Shown: positions 47,640-60,505 of the stretch, piece by piece
How the letters are laid out: the number at the start of each line of letters is the position of its first letter
Position numbering within the stretch: the stretch's first letter is position 1
Source of the DNA: Isoetes taiwanensis
Lineage: Eukaryota; Streptophyta; Lycopodiopsida; Isoetales; Isoetaceae
Length of the DNA stretch: 64,000 nt
Direction of reading: 5' to 3'
Assembly (NCBI GenBank): GCA_021234155.1
Contig: JAJEKV010000011.1
Coordinates: 10,907,045-10,971,044 of the forward strand
The notes under the pieces: model-generated
The model's input: the letters and a program-made list of their open reading frames with translations, nothing else
What the model was told of the DNA's origin: nothing
Database searches by the model: none
Translations under genes and position numbers: made by a program

Positions 47640-48010
47640 GTTGCCGGATTGTGTGATGCATGAGATTGGCGCCCGCACCTCCGTGCTCAGAAAGCCAGTC
47701 TTCCAACTGATCAATGAATAGGCCAAAGACTGTGGGGGACAAGGGGCAACCCTGACGCACTCCAATACTACTGACTTCCGACTGTCCTGATGATGTGATA
47801 CGTCTTGAGCATGCCTCCTATAGCATGTATATTGCATTCTGCAAGTCAACAGGGGTCCCCAGCCGCAATCTGTCCCATGTATGGGGGACAGGGGGCAACC
47901 CTGACGTACTCCAATACTACTGGTAAATTTCTGTGTGGCTGGTAACTCGCTCCCAGCTCTGCCGGTCGCAGGGCCCACCAATCCGCACCGGAAAGGGCTT
48001 TCGATGGGCA
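47640..48010 (-). mobile_element. Non-LTR reverse transcriptase remnant with internal duplication
   Basis: On the minus strand the block VRQGCPLSPTVFGLFIDQLE lies at about 47760-47700, followed by a degenerate active-site region LIYTDD. A second copy of the SSIGVRQGCPLSP sequence sits about 155 bp further upstream (about 47930-47885), so the RT core block is tandemly duplicated. Frames change between pieces. The block is the same RT type as 6324-7520. A dead fragment. Confidence 0.8.
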
Positions 48011-48189
48011 TCCCCCTATACAAAGAGTTAGCATGCATTGACCATGACAACACAAATCATAAACATATAGAGGTATCAATGCATATTTATTGCCTCGTTG
48101 AGCTGCGATAACTTTCTTCTGTATATAGAAAGGGTAATGTCGACTATCTACTGGAAAGTAAGGATGTGCCAAATTGCCCAAAGAAAAAA

Positions 48190-49675
48190 AAAACTTTTTG
48201 TAAGATCACAGAGGATATCTAATAAGAACGCAAACAATTATCACTTTGACTAGATGTTGTTGCTTATCATGTAAGAACCCAAGATATCTTTGGTTGATGA
48301 ATAAGCATTTGCACAGCTTTATTCATTTGGCTTTCTACTCAATGTCCATTTAAATATTTGTAGACATCTGGTTTGGAGAACAAGGCAAAATCGAGGGGAC
48401 TTAATCATGAAGGATCATTACTTTAGATGGGGAAGCGACTCATTCTTTCGAACGTTTTCATCAGTACAATTTCGTCGTTTGTGTCCATTTTCTTAATGGA
48501 CTGATATGTAGCAAATTATATTAGCCAATGTCTTACCTAAGGAACTATATAGAACAAAATGATGCCATAGAGGTCAATGTAAGAATGCAGAATTTAGTTT
48601 TCCTCTCCTCAAAAACCTGAGAAAAGCTACATAAATGTTCAGGATTAAAATGTCATGAAGCCAGTGCACCAGTGATGATTAACCTGAGTATAGTGATTGC
48701 ATCAGATGTGCTGATGCCTTATGTGCATCATTAGAATCTTCTATTACATTTGCTAAGTCAGATGTTTATAGAATCAAAACAAGATAAACAAGAATAGAAG
48801 TAAATGTGCTTATCAAGACCTATGAACAATAATACCATTGAGGATGACAAACAAAATAAAAAGGATGTCCACTATCATAAACAGGAAGAAAAAAAAATCC
48901 AGCAAGAAGGCATGCCAGAGGCTTTGTAAAGAAAGGGAAAGGTGAGAGTTGTTTTCTAGATTTTATTTAAAGATAGGCATTCATCTATGGTCATGTTGTA
49001 ACCAATGTGAAGTATGGAAGCTTCATAGGTGTTGATATATTGTAGCTTTTTTGTTGTCATATTGTAATTGTCATGAAACTACAACGATGTAACTGGTCCT
49101 ATAAAAATACCTGCACGATCATAGAGGTCTAGGATGTGATGTGGGCGCTTTGGAAATGTGGCAACTCTAAGACAATACAAGAAAGTTGCATCTATTTCTA
49201 GAATGCCTTAGATTAGTTGAATGAACTGACTGCATGCAAACATGATGGTTTTGTGTATTCAGTGCAGGACATCTGTAGGATTCATGCACTTGAACCTATT
49301 GTTCAATGTGGATTGATCAACTAGGCCTTGTACAGCTTGTCAACTTTTCCATGTGCTATGTGATTGATTTACAAGTTTGATAGAAACATCTTAAAACTGT
49401 TGTAGTACATTGGCAGCAGCACTTGATATTACTGCACAAGCCAAATATGAGTAGTTCCGGATAGTGTGGTACAAATCCATGTATCATACTGCTTATAACT
49501 ATAAAAGTTTAGACAAATCATTCTATACAGGATAAGTAGCATATGAAGCATATTCTTATATTCAATAAGCAATTTGTATAGACTATAACCTTATGAAGAG
49601 ATCCTTCCAGCAATCGTCTCCACTCCTCGAAAGAATCAATTATAGCTAACAACTGTTATAAATTGGATAGTTAAT
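48190..49675. other. Intergenic, nothing recognised
   Basis: AT-rich, short frames only. It may include LTR sequence of the gypsy remnant next to it, but no TG...CA repeat pair was found. Confidence 0.4.
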
Positions 49676-49679
49676 TTCA

Positions 49680-52210
49680 ACAGGCTGGAACTTTCGCGAG
49701 TGATAAGCGATCAGATGTAGCCCATGGTCATCCCCCTCCTATGACGGGATACCATCAAGACCAAAATCAGAAGCATTTGCTTCGACAATATATGGGCATG
49801 AAGGATCTGCATGAGCAAGAATTCGAGCCATGGTAAATGCATGCTTCAGGGTAACGAAAGCAGTTTCTGCTTTCATGCTCCATTTAAATGGTATATCTTT
49901 TGCCGTGAGGCATGTCAAAGGAAGGGCAATCTCTGAATAATCTCAAATAAAATGTCGATAGAAGTTGGCAAATCCAAGAAAACATTGAATATCTCAGATG
50001 GAATAAGGTGTTTGTATCTCAGATGGAATAAGGTGTTTTCCACTCCAAAATAGTGCTGACCTTTTTGAGATCCATAGAGACTCCATGAGGAGTGACGATA
50101 GCCAAGAAACTCCATAGCATCCTGATCGAATTGACCCATACCGAATATGAAATGTTGTCTTTCATCCTCTCGGATTCAAATGAGATCGTAGGCATCCCGA
50201 AGGTCAGGGTCTTCGTAAAATAGCACGTAGCTCTGGAACTGGATAGCGATTCGGGACTGTGATCTTGTTAAGGTCATGATAATCGTCTTTTTTTTGACAA
50301 AGAATATGGATGCTCCAGTAGGGAACTGAGAATGTTGAATAAATTCTCGTAGCTAGATTTTCTTCAATATACTCCCGTAAAACCTTCAACTATGTGGGGG
50401 AGAGATCGTATATGGTTCTATATGATAGCATCATCCTGGGCTGCAAATCAATAGGACAATCATATGGACGGTGCTCTGGAAGCTTGATGGCCTTAACTTT
50501 GTCGAAAACATCAGAAAAGTCGTCATATTTGTCTGGGAGCATTGGAGCAGAGTTTGTTCGAGCAGAACTAGTCGATGGATGATTTTAGATTGCAAATACT
50601 GAGCCTAGATATTGTCTTCCAGATTTAATAGACTCATGAAGAAAGATTTTTGAGATACGGAACTGGGGACGTGAAGAAGGCTTTACTGAAACAATGGCCT
50701 GGACAGGAGCAGGATCAAGAACAGAAACAAGAGCAAGAAATGAAGTAGGAACAGGAGCAGGAACAGGAACTGGAGCTGGGGCAAAAACAGGGGCATCGTC
50801 TAGAACATAAAGTGAGGCAATGATAGGAACTAGAACAGACACGGAACAAAAGCATAAACTGGAATATGAATAAGAGAAGAATCAGGAGCTCACGATACTG
50901 TACGTACTGAAATCAATGCGGATACAGAGACAAGAACTGTAGATAGATCAGAACTGGGGCAAGAGCCACAAATCGAAGCGATCTAAAGCGCCAATCAATC
51001 TATGGGTTATGCAACTTGAGCCAAGGAAACCCACGACTACTAATGCATGAGGCTAGTGATTAGACTGAAAGAAATACTACAAGACGCTCCCTAGATCAGA
51101 ACCCGAAGGGGCGTAGTACATTTTGTGACTGCGTTCCACACGTCCATCAATCACACCAATAGAGCTGGGGTGCTTAACCCTGCTTCTAGGGATGCATGCT
51201 TAGATGCACTATCCATGAAGCAAGCATTTGCACCACTATTAAGTTGCACCAATGCTTCTAATGTCTCGACCTCTGACTCCAATGATATAGAAATGAAAAA
51301 CTCCTTACTAACCTTGTTAGAAGGGATAAGCTCTTCACTACTTGTGGGGAGGAGTTTGAGGGATGGTGGCCAGTCGTCAAAAGATCCAACTATTCGAACC
51401 ATCCCTTGGAGTTTTCCAACTGATTTGGGCACTAACGGGACACTCACAAGCGATATGGCCAGCCCCACCACAATAGAGGCAGAGGTTAGCCTCTCTTTGA
51501 TGCTGTTTCTTGACCGCAGACAAGGGCCCTCGAACTGCACGGTCAATCTGCGTAGGTACTGGGCCATCTGATTTAGAGAGCGTGGGCAGGTGTAGAAGTT
51601 GTTGTGACTATTGGAGCTTGCAAAATTACAGAAGCAAACTAATTCTGTCTTTATTATCTATGTTTAAAAAAAAATGATTATATCACAATGAACCTCAAAC
51701 CTGATAGTTTCATCTAGAACTCTGGGATCCTCCATGGTCAGCAACATATCCTTCACATCCTTGCGGAGCTCTCTTCGAAAACAATCTCGAAGGGTTACAT
51801 CATTCCAGATCGTATCTATGGCAATCTGTCGAAACTCAAAGGCGTAAACTGAAGTTGGACGAGAACCTTGCCTGAGGTTGCCAAGCTTGGTAACTGTTGT
51901 GTACTGTCGATCGGTGTCTCCAAAACATGCCTCAAGTTCAACAGTGAATGCGACAAAATTCTGCAATTCATGAGCCTCCCTCTCCAGCAAGGGGGAAAAC
52001 CAACTCAATGTTGGCCCAGAAAGCAGGGAGCCAACTAGCCTGGCATGTTCACGATCTGTTGGATACTTGTGAGGGTGGAACCAAATAACAAGCCGAATCT
52101 GATTCAAAAAATCCGGAAGCTTGGATCTAGTACCATCAAATTTCTTCGGCAACCAAATATTAGGCTCGATGCTCCCCCTCCTCTTCCCAGAGCTAGAGGT
52201 TGATTCACGA
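49680..52210 (-). mobile_element. Ty3/gypsy retrotransposon remnant (gag, protease, RT, RNase H pieces)
   Basis: Minus-strand order matches the element. Gag (52152-51664) has PKKFDGTRSKLPDFLNQIRL and an LEACFGD block. A CCHC knuckle CLYCGGAGHIACEC at about 51480-51430 is intact. The protease reads VQLNSGANACFMD at about 51240, where the catalytic Asp of DSG is Asn. The RT begins at 50389 with LREYIEENLA and DYHDLNKITVPNRYPVPEL. After an internal loss, a connection region with FDQDAMEFLGY (50139) and RNase H-like AFTMARILAHADPSCPYIVE (about 49860-49740) follow. Frames shift between parts and most of the RT core is missing. Long terminal repeats were not identified. Confidence 0.85.
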
Positions 52211-53039
52211 GATGCAATGCATTATCTGAGCTCTTTATTGTCCAATTGCAACTGTTGACGCATTTTATTGTCTTCAAATCTGCAGCAAGATGCCATTCAA
52301 TCTAGTACACATCATATCCAAGAACTGCAAGCTTTTCTCCAAATCTTTTAGTATGCTGTGATTTTCTTATGGTACCTGAAATAGACCAACCTATCAAATG
52401 TGATCTAGACTAGACGAAAAACTTACTGTCTTTATTTGAGTCTTCATCGATCCTGTATTCACCAAATCTCTATTCATTAGACTTAGTGAAACCCTCTCGT
52501 ACTTCTCACCTTTCACCAATTCCATTTCATCTTACTTCAAAATAGCACTCTTCTCCCTTCATGTCATAGAATCGAACCAAAAGCAGAAGCATTTTACTTA
52601 AGTCTATCCGACAATTGTTATTTTTATTACGAGACAAAATCACCGAATGGAGCAAAAAAATTGGCAAGGACCTGTAAGGGATTCCAGTACAAACTATCAT
52701 GAACCTACGCAAAACAAGAAAAATACGCGAAGAATACGCAAGAAGTACGGAAGAAATATGCTAAGATTGGCAAAGAATCCGATATATGATGAACAAACAA
52801 GAATACAATGGCCCGAAGGCAAGCAGAAACACGAGAGAGATGCCTAGAAGGCTCAAGACTGGCATTGAACCGGAATGGTTCGACAAGAAGGAGGCGCCTC
52901 TATATATGTCTAGGCCAATGTCGGGATCGCACCACTCCACTGGACAAGATCGTGCCATACTTCTCCTACTCTCTTCATCGTTGACTATTTCTCAACTAAG
53001 CCATTAGCTCCAACTATGTGGCCTTCATGTTTGATACTG

Positions 53040-53830
53040 TAAATGAGCAATTGCTCTACATAAAGCTTGTTCTTTCTTAGAACGTCAAATGCTTACCTCA
53101 AGTCCGTACGTGCTGATCTAGGGATTTAGAATATGTTAGGACATCATCAAAGAATGCAATTATGGATCTGTTGAAGTAGTCACAAAAGATGTCTTTCATT
53201 AGCCACAGGCGTTGTGGGCACATTGCATAAGCCAAAAGGCATGACCGTGAAATTATATGTCATACCACATTCTGAAAATAGTCTTATACATGTTTTTCTT
53301 TTTTATGTTGATTGCTGGATCGAAGGCCGATCTTTGAGAATACTTTGGCAACTTGTAGTTGGTCGAAGAGGCCATCCACTCGAACAGAGGTAACTTATTC
53401 TTTATGGTGAACCTAACCTTTGATAATCAACGAACATCCTTTGTACCTTTTTCTTTACAAATAAGTTTGGTGCTCCAAAAAATGAGATGATTGGCCTAAT
53501 AAAACCTGCTTCCAATAAGTCCGTTAGCTAAGCTTCAAGCTCAAACAGTTCATAGTTTGTGAGTCTGTATAATGGCTTCATCATTGGTTTGGCATCGGCA
53601 GACAAGCTTTATCTCACACTCAACTTCTCGCTGGAGGTTAATGGAGATCTTTTCTGAGAAAAGATTATCACTCTAGAAGGAGGTCCTTTGTCTGCTATGG
53701 AGGCTCCTTTGTCTACTTAAGGATTACTATAGTTAGCTCAACATGGTTATCTATAGCATCATTTAACTTCTCAAAAGACATTAACTTAAGCTCCCAGGTT
53801 AGATGACTACTTTATAAGTTCATTGGTTGG
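53040..53830 (-). mobile_element. Second Ty3/gypsy RT remnant
   Basis: Minus-strand translation, with many stops, gives an ordered set of weak gypsy RT blocks: LICKEKGTKDVR, then FTIKNKLPLFEWMASSTNYKLPKYSQRSAFD, then FHGHAFWLMQCAHNA, where functional elements have the MPFGLxNAPATF block. Much more decayed than the neighbouring remnant and a separate copy. Confidence 0.55.
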
Positions 53831-54004
53831 GCAGAAATACAAAAATGATGTTTCTATCCTTGCATATGCAATAGGCGTCTTTGGTTGTATTGGCTTTGCT
53901 TAGGTTTCAAGCTACCCGATGGTGCACATCCTGAGCCATGTTGGTGATGCTACTTGTATAAGTATTTCTTGTGAGAGAAACTTTTGTATTGAATATATAA
54001 CAAT

Positions 54005-54090
54005 GTTATTTACTGTATTCAACTCAACAAACTTGAAGATCTATAATGCATTTGACAATGTATATAACTTTATACAAACCACAAGAAGGA
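54005..54090 (+). repeat. Direct repeat, copy 1 (partner 62195-62280), possible LTR part
   Basis: The phrase GAAGATCTATAATGCAT, a TGACAATGTATATAAC block and CTTTATACAAA are shared with 62195-62280 in the same orientation 8.2 kb away. Flanking similarity fades quickly. Confidence 0.7.
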
Positions 54091-54295
54091 TTTTTTCTCG
54101 AGTCACTTGGAAAATGTGTTGAGCTGAATGAAAAATGAGTACAATGACGGGAACAAACTGATGAACCCCAAATGAGTGAAGAAGGAAATAAAATGATGAA
54201 CTCCAAATGAGTGAAACAACACACACAAGCCTGAGTTAGACAAACCGATATTTAAGATTAAATTGTGTACAATGAGTTTAGGCCCCCATATAGAA

Positions 54296-54415
54296 GGTCC
54301 CAAAGATCGTTGTACTGTAATTCTCCCAAACTGCAATAACTGCAATAGTCAGGTCGCGCCATCCGTCCAAGTAGCGACTCAAATCCGTCCTAGTAGGGTA
54401 CCGTTCCATGTGCCT
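54296..54415 (+). repeat. Direct repeat, copy 1 (partner 55366-55478)
   Basis: AAAGATCGTTGTACTGTAAT to about GGTACCG recurs at 55366-55478 with about a dozen differences. The two copies bracket the non-LTR fragment at 54468-55366. A linked phrase CAGCCCCATG...GAGCTCCAAA also recurs (54440 and 55655), so a larger unit was duplicated. Confidence 0.85.
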
Positions 54416-54467
54416 CTCTTGGCTGCTCGTATAAAAAAACAGCCCCATGCACATCAATGAGCTCCAA

Positions 54468-55366
54468 AATAGAATGAGAATGAGAATGATATTTTATCGT
54501 CCACTAAGGCCAATCGGCCTATGGGACCCATAAGGAGCGCATCAAACTTATTACTGTCCGGGTTAAAAAACCCCCGCCCCGAAGGGTTTTCGAGGGAAAA
54601 ACCGTGGCAGTAATAAGAATGTTGTCAAACTGTACAAGTATACATCAATGTATATATACATGTCAAGTGTGTGCCCGAGGACATAGCCGATCTCGCATGT
54701 CCATAACCTCTCGAAGGTATGATCCCAAAGACCGTCTGGATCTGCGTGCTCAATGTCACATGTAACGGTTGGCGGGGCGACCAACTTCGGCATAGCGTCG
54801 TCGAATTTGATCATATTTGGGCAACTTTGAAGGGTATGAGATTCATCCTCAATGACTCCCATTTGGCAACATTGTGAGCATCTGGCGTGGCTCACCAATC
54901 CATCCGCCGTCTCAATTCGAAGATGATGTGCCCCCGTGCGAATGGAGGCAATGAGTCTGCGCCTTTTCATGGGCAAGTGGGTACGCAGGTAGCATTGCGG
55001 GCCTCGTTCCAATGTGGGATTTATGTGGTGCTGGTAATGTGCTGTCTTGACATGTTCAAGAGCATTGGCATCCCAAAGCTTGCTGAGGAAGCAGGCGTCA
55101 AGATATTGCCTCAAGCTATGGCGATCTGCCTCTGTTTGCACCTGCATGCACCTGTGCTCCTGCACATTCTATCTAGCCATCCATTGAGCTCTCTTTTCCC
55201 TCCAGCAGGCCTTGAGGCGCTGCGGCCCCATTGCCATGATATAAGCTAGTTTAGGGAGACGAGCATCGTCCATATTGACCACCTTCTGAAAATAGACAAT
55301 GTGGCGATCAAGGGCCGCCCTCTGAAGAGGCAAGAATCCTGTCTCCTGCAGTAGAATTTGATATGG
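54468..55366 (-). mobile_element. Non-LTR retrotransposon 3' end, copy B (best preserved)
   Basis: A 5'-truncated insertion on the minus strand. Coding text begins QILLQETGFLPLQRAALDRH near 55362, has one TAG near 55175, then stays open (55165-54563) through RRRLIASIRTGAHHLRIE, ARCSQC and VIEDESHTLQSCP, a zinc-knuckle-like C-terminus typical of this polyprotein group. The 3' region has the TTCG-capped stem (about 54571-54592) and ends in three ATTCTC-type units (54468-54490), not poly(A). The same 3' region is found in copies A and C. No clear target duplication was found. Confidence 0.8.
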
Positions 55367-55478
55367 TCAAAAGATCGTTGTACTGTAATGCTCCCGAACT
55401 GCAACAACTGCAATAGTCGGGTCGCACCACCCGTCCAAGTAGCGACTCAAATCCGTCACGGTAAGGTACCGCTCCTTG
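55366..55478 (+). repeat. Direct repeat, copy 2 (partner 54296-54415)
   Basis: Same sequence as 54296-54415, lying directly at the 5' boundary of the non-LTR fragment. Confidence 0.85.
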
Positions 55479-55492
55479 TCAACTGCGTGAGG

Positions 55493-55880
55493 AGCCATCT
55501 ACGGGCCAAGAGTCAGCAAGCACTAAAGTTGGACTAGAAATATAAGCGCACAACATCAAAAGTTGAAAAGACGATCCACGAGGATCCTCAGAAGCCATGG
55601 AGCTACGCCGAGAAAGGAAAATATAGGCTCGGCCCGGGAGCACATAAAAAGCAGCCCCATGCTCATCGGTGAGCTCCAAACTATAAGATCAAACTACATG
55701 GGACTGTCAAGTATGTCAGAAGCCATCTACGGGCTAAGAATCAGCAAGCTATAAAGTTGGACTAGAAATACATGAGCACAATATCAAAAATTTGAAAAGA
55801 CAATCCACGAGAATCCGCGGAAGCCATGGGGCTATGCCAAGATAGGAAAATGTAGGCTCGACCCAAGGGGAGTTTCCCTT
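55493..55880 (+). repeat. Tandem duplication, period about 228 bp
   Basis: AGCCATCTACGGGC at 55493 recurs at 55721. Both copies continue through AAAGTTGGACTAGAAATA, GACAATCCACGAG (or GACGATCCACGAG) and an AGCCATGG-GCTA/CG block. The second unit is incomplete. Confidence 0.9.
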
Positions 55881-56268
55881 GGTGCCCTCCAGAAGTGCCA
55901 TGTGCTACGCTAGGAAAAACGTAGAAGCCGACGAGGCAGGATGCCAATGCAAATAGAAGGGAAGGGGCCCAAGAAACTCTAGGATAACTAGAATGCATAA
56001 AGCAAAGAAATCAAAACTGTAGAATCAACGTACCAATAAGCTATGGAGAATACTTAACGCAAGATGCTACAAAAGCAAAAACAAAAAATACCTAATCTAT
56101 ATCATTCATATATACCATAGAATGAATAAAATAGAAGACATGAAGATCAGACATAGTCAACAAGCTAACAAAGAGCACCTAAGAACAAAACCGAAGAATC
56201 AATGTACCAGCAAACTACAATGAATAATATAACAATAAAACACTACGACAAACAAGGACTAAAACCTA

Positions 56269-57090
56269 AACATATACCCTACATGCATAACCGGTTCAAG
56301 TGAACTTTCAAAAGTAGAAACAACCTAACCTAAAGGAACAAGACGATAGGGAACCCGAGACTCAAGAACAAAGGACCCATTAAGGTGGCAGAAACCTGGA
56401 GCCTGAAACAATGAATCCAAGGAACTTAAAGGGGACCATATGACATAGTCGGAAGATGACACCAAGGGACTAATAAACTCAAGAGAACAACTTGATAAAT
56501 AACTTGATGTTCTTTTGGAACCACCCCCAAAGGGGAACAAAAGAAAGTGTGAGAGGGCATGATGGAGGCGGCATCGGGAAGAGGAGAGCCAGAGATGGCG
56601 AGAGCAAAAACAATGTGGACAGATAGGGATGAATGATTGAAGTTACTGAGAACATATGAGAACATATGGAGTAAAAGAACAAAAGAGCAATAACAACAAA
56701 TATCAAGAACTAAAATTCATGAACATATACCCATACGCATAACAGATCCAAGCGAACTTTCAAATGTAGAAACAACATAATCTAGAACAAAACGATAGGA
56801 ACCCCAAGACTCAAGAACAATCTACAGGACTGAATTAAAGAACCCATTATGGTGAGAGAAAGATGGCCACTGGAACACTGAATCCAAGGGACTTAAAAGG
56901 TACTATATAACATCGTCGGAAGAAGCAGATTTAAGAGAACAACTCGATGAACAACTGGATGACCTTTTGGGACCACCCCCAAAAAGGAACAGAAGAACGG
57001 GCGAGAGAGCACGATGGAGGCGGCACCCGTAAGAAGGAGGTCCAAGATGGCAAAACGAGCAAAAATGAAGTGAGCAGATAGGACGAATAA
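56269..57090 (+). repeat. Tandem duplication, period about 450 bp
   Basis: ACATATACCC and AACTTTCAAA near 56269-56310 recur near 56721-56765. Later shared blocks include ACTCAAGAACAA, TGAATCCAAGG, ACCACCCCCAAA and GCACGATGGAGGCGGCA. The unit is non-coding and A/G-rich on the plus strand. Confidence 0.88.
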
Positions 57091-60000
57091 TTGTTAGCAA
57101 AAGAAGGGGTTGGCAGAGCTATTGTCGAGCCAGGGTTAATGATAGCCAGATTAATTCCAACGTAGCACTTGTGGGGAGGAACAGAAAGACTGCCAAAAAG
57201 GTAAGGCGAAGAGGAGGCGATTGAGAAAGCAAGTAGACTATGCAACAGAGTCAGCGAGGATGGGGTCAATGCTAAGATGAGAAATCCATGAAAAAATGGA
57301 GTGCACTCTGAAACGAGAACAAAACCATATAAGAATGCAAGACAATTGAAGATATGAACAACTACACATGTACAAATGCAAAACGATGCAACAACGTTTG
57401 AAAATTCAAAACGTCGGCTGAAAAGGAGAATGTCGTGTGAACATCATGCAGAGAACAACAAACGAAGTCTTTTCCACTTGGGTAAAGAAATAAAAAACAT
57501 GAGAGCATGATGGAAAGGAATGCACAAAGTATGAGAAAAAGGACTCTATCTCAAAAGGATTGGGAAAAACGAGAACCACTAGGAGAATAGGGCAAAACAG
57601 ACCGAATAGAGGAAAGTGCAAATTTAGTTGACAATGTAAATCTGATAACTGAGACCAACAAGAATTAAAATGGCTAAGCAAGGTGGATGAAACAACTGGA
57701 GTCAACATAGTAAAACGGCATGATGACTGGACACCACCATGGCAAAAAAGAGCTACGATGAGTCAAGAGGCGGGCAAAGGAGGGAGTCAAGACAATAGAA
57801 GAGCAAAGATGTTTCAAGGGATAAAATGAACGAATGAGGAAAATGACAAGACGCAAGATGAAAAAAGAGAGGAATAGGAGATTATAATAAAATGGATAGA
57901 ATAAGGGATCCATGATAGAGGAACTGAGCAAATTGGAACAAAGGAGCTAAGGTCACAAATGCAAATGTTTAAAAAGCATTCACGAGATACTAAGAATCTA
58001 TGATAAAAGAGAGAGTATAGGCTCTCATAAGGGCATCCATGAGAACAACTAAGAACACATGAGAAAGAAGCATGCACTTACCTACCTACGCATATGCCTA
58101 AAAACAAAGCTCAAGAATTTTAGAGCAAAAAAGGAAACAAAAGCAAATGAAATGGATGGATAAATAGGATTAAGACAAGAGGACCAAAGCACAACAAATC
58201 GGAAGATATCGAGGAATGAAAAACAAACGAAGGGGACATCATGAGATACATGGAGTAAGAACAAATAGAGCAATTGGTACCACTGATGCAGCAAAGGTTG
58301 AATAGGACGAGACATTTATGCAAAAGGGAAGGAAGAAGGAGGGAAAGTCACGAGGCAAAAGAAATAGAGCAAGCATAAGGAGTACCAAATGAAACTACAG
58401 GCAGGAGAGAATGGAGAGAAACGAGCACTTCTAACTAAATCAACGAACCATGTAGCTGCAGAAATAAATTAGCAACGACTGGGAACCCCATAACCTAAAG
58501 AACACGATCAACAAATTCCAAGAAGAAAACAATATGAAATGGACAAACAAATGAGCATTCCTCAATTAAGAAACCTATGGTGCCAAGGACGCTACCATAG
58601 ACTGCAAAGATAGAAATATATGGAAGGGCCAAGCAAAGAATTAGACATTGGACTGAAGTTACTTTATGCCTAAATGGATGCTCCCACCCTAATGGATGCA
58701 TGTACATATGTACTTTACAAACGAACTATTTTACCCCATAAAATATAAAATAGGATATGCACTTTAAAAAAAGAGCCATGTAATTACCGGATAAATGCCA
58801 AGGCGTAGCAGAAGATGCATGTACACGTGAACTATAGAGCTAACAATAGAATATGTAATCTAAAATAAACTGTATAGATAATGACATAAAACATGGCAAA
58901 GATGAGACTATAGTGCATGCATGGACTACAATTTCGAGCGTAATATCCGATACCAAGCCAACTTAAGTAGAATACATCTTAAAAAAAAACACTATATTAA
59001 CAGAAAAACCATTGTATTATAAGACAAAAAAAAAAAAAAAAAAAAACAAAGCTAAAAGACTGATCCAGCATAAATCCAATCTATCTTAGAATCGGGTAGA
59101 TGCTTATAGTACATGTATAGATGCACTACTGGAGAATAGAGAATACTCAAGGAACAAGGAAATCGTAAAGGACCTAAAGGATGTATCCATGGAATACAAT
59201 TTCAAGGAAAAGAAATATACAAACAAATATGAGCTCAATTTAGGCCATTACGATAGCAAAAAAGCTCGAACCTATACAAGTGGTCGAGGCACACTATATA
59301 CTAGCCGTCGGACCGAGACTAAGATATCAAACAACAACGAAATCTTAAAAATATAAAAGCTTACAAGAAATGAAGCTTGAAGCAGTTGAGCCGACATTAT
59401 AAGCACCAAACACTATGTAAACCATACTTGCCTAATCCAAGATGCATAACCATATCTCGTTCTTCAATAAACATCGAGCTTATTGATGCCTGGGCCTTAA
59501 GCAACCTCTCGTTGAAGGGAAAAGCCAAGGCCAGAACAATGATATCCAGTGGAAAATAACCAAGAAAACCATTAAGAAAAGCATGCAACACGGAAAAATT
59601 GGGTGGAATATCGGCATCCAAAAACCCTTAGAACCAACAACCTTTATAGGAATTCCCTCAGATGAAGCCTGCCTCAAAGTGAAACACAAGCAAACCAAAA
59701 TGCTCTTCACACCAAAAAAACCTAACCTTTATGACCTAATAACCCAACAAAATTCATGAAACCATGTCCAAACAAACCAACCTATGCAACAAACTAAAAA
59801 AAACAAGAAAACATGGTATAAGAACAAGGACCGATTGTACATAAAAAATATAAAAAAGCATCTAAGCTATGTTGTACTAGACCCATGAAGCATGTCAACA
59901 GACCCTAGACTCAAAACGCCTCAAAACCCAACAAAGCCTTATAAAACCAAACCAAACAACACAATCTAAAGGACACCTAAAGCATCTAGGCTGTGCTTTT

Positions 60001-60505
60001 AATCTAGGAACATAAGACCCAAGATCTTATAATCCAACCTTATCTAACTTAAAGGACAAACTGAAAGCAAGACCTCCTTTCCAACAAAACAAGATAACAT
60101 GTTTGAAATACTAAATTAAGGGACACGCATCCCAACCTATGAAGATCCAGCAAAAACATGGGATTGACGGAGCAAGGCCCCAGGCCAACAAGCCAACCCT
60201 ACAAGCATAAAACAAGAAGGGCAACCAAAAAGCAATATGATATAAAAGACCCATCTCTTAGCTACCAACTACAAACCTAACAAACAAACCTAAGAAACAT
60301 ATCTTAACATGACCTACGCAAGCGCCAGACATCCAAGGAATTGATGGTGTAAGATCCAAGACTGACCCTAGACTCCAAGCTCATGCACATTAATGACAAC
60401 TGATCAAAGGAGGACCATCAAACAAGAACATTGTCATTGAAATGAATTTAATAAAAGGGGGCACATATTCCAACCCGACCTATGCACAATCTCCAAAAAA
60501 CAATG
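57091..60505. other. Non-coding region with strong A-over-T skew
   Basis: The plus strand is markedly A-rich and T-poor for several kilobases, with G exceeding C up to about 58.7 kb and C exceeding G after about 59.4 kb. The long minus-strand frames here are Phe/Ser/Leu/Cys-rich by-products of that skew. No gene, RNA or retroelement protein recognised. It may be the internal region of a large non-autonomous LTR element. Confidence 0.5.

Noticed and set aside
56325-58323. Series of long, hydrophobic minus-strand open frames
   Set aside because: They are rich in Phe, Ser, Leu and Cys because the minus strand is T-rich. They overlap in several frames, lack domain features and sit in tandem repeats.
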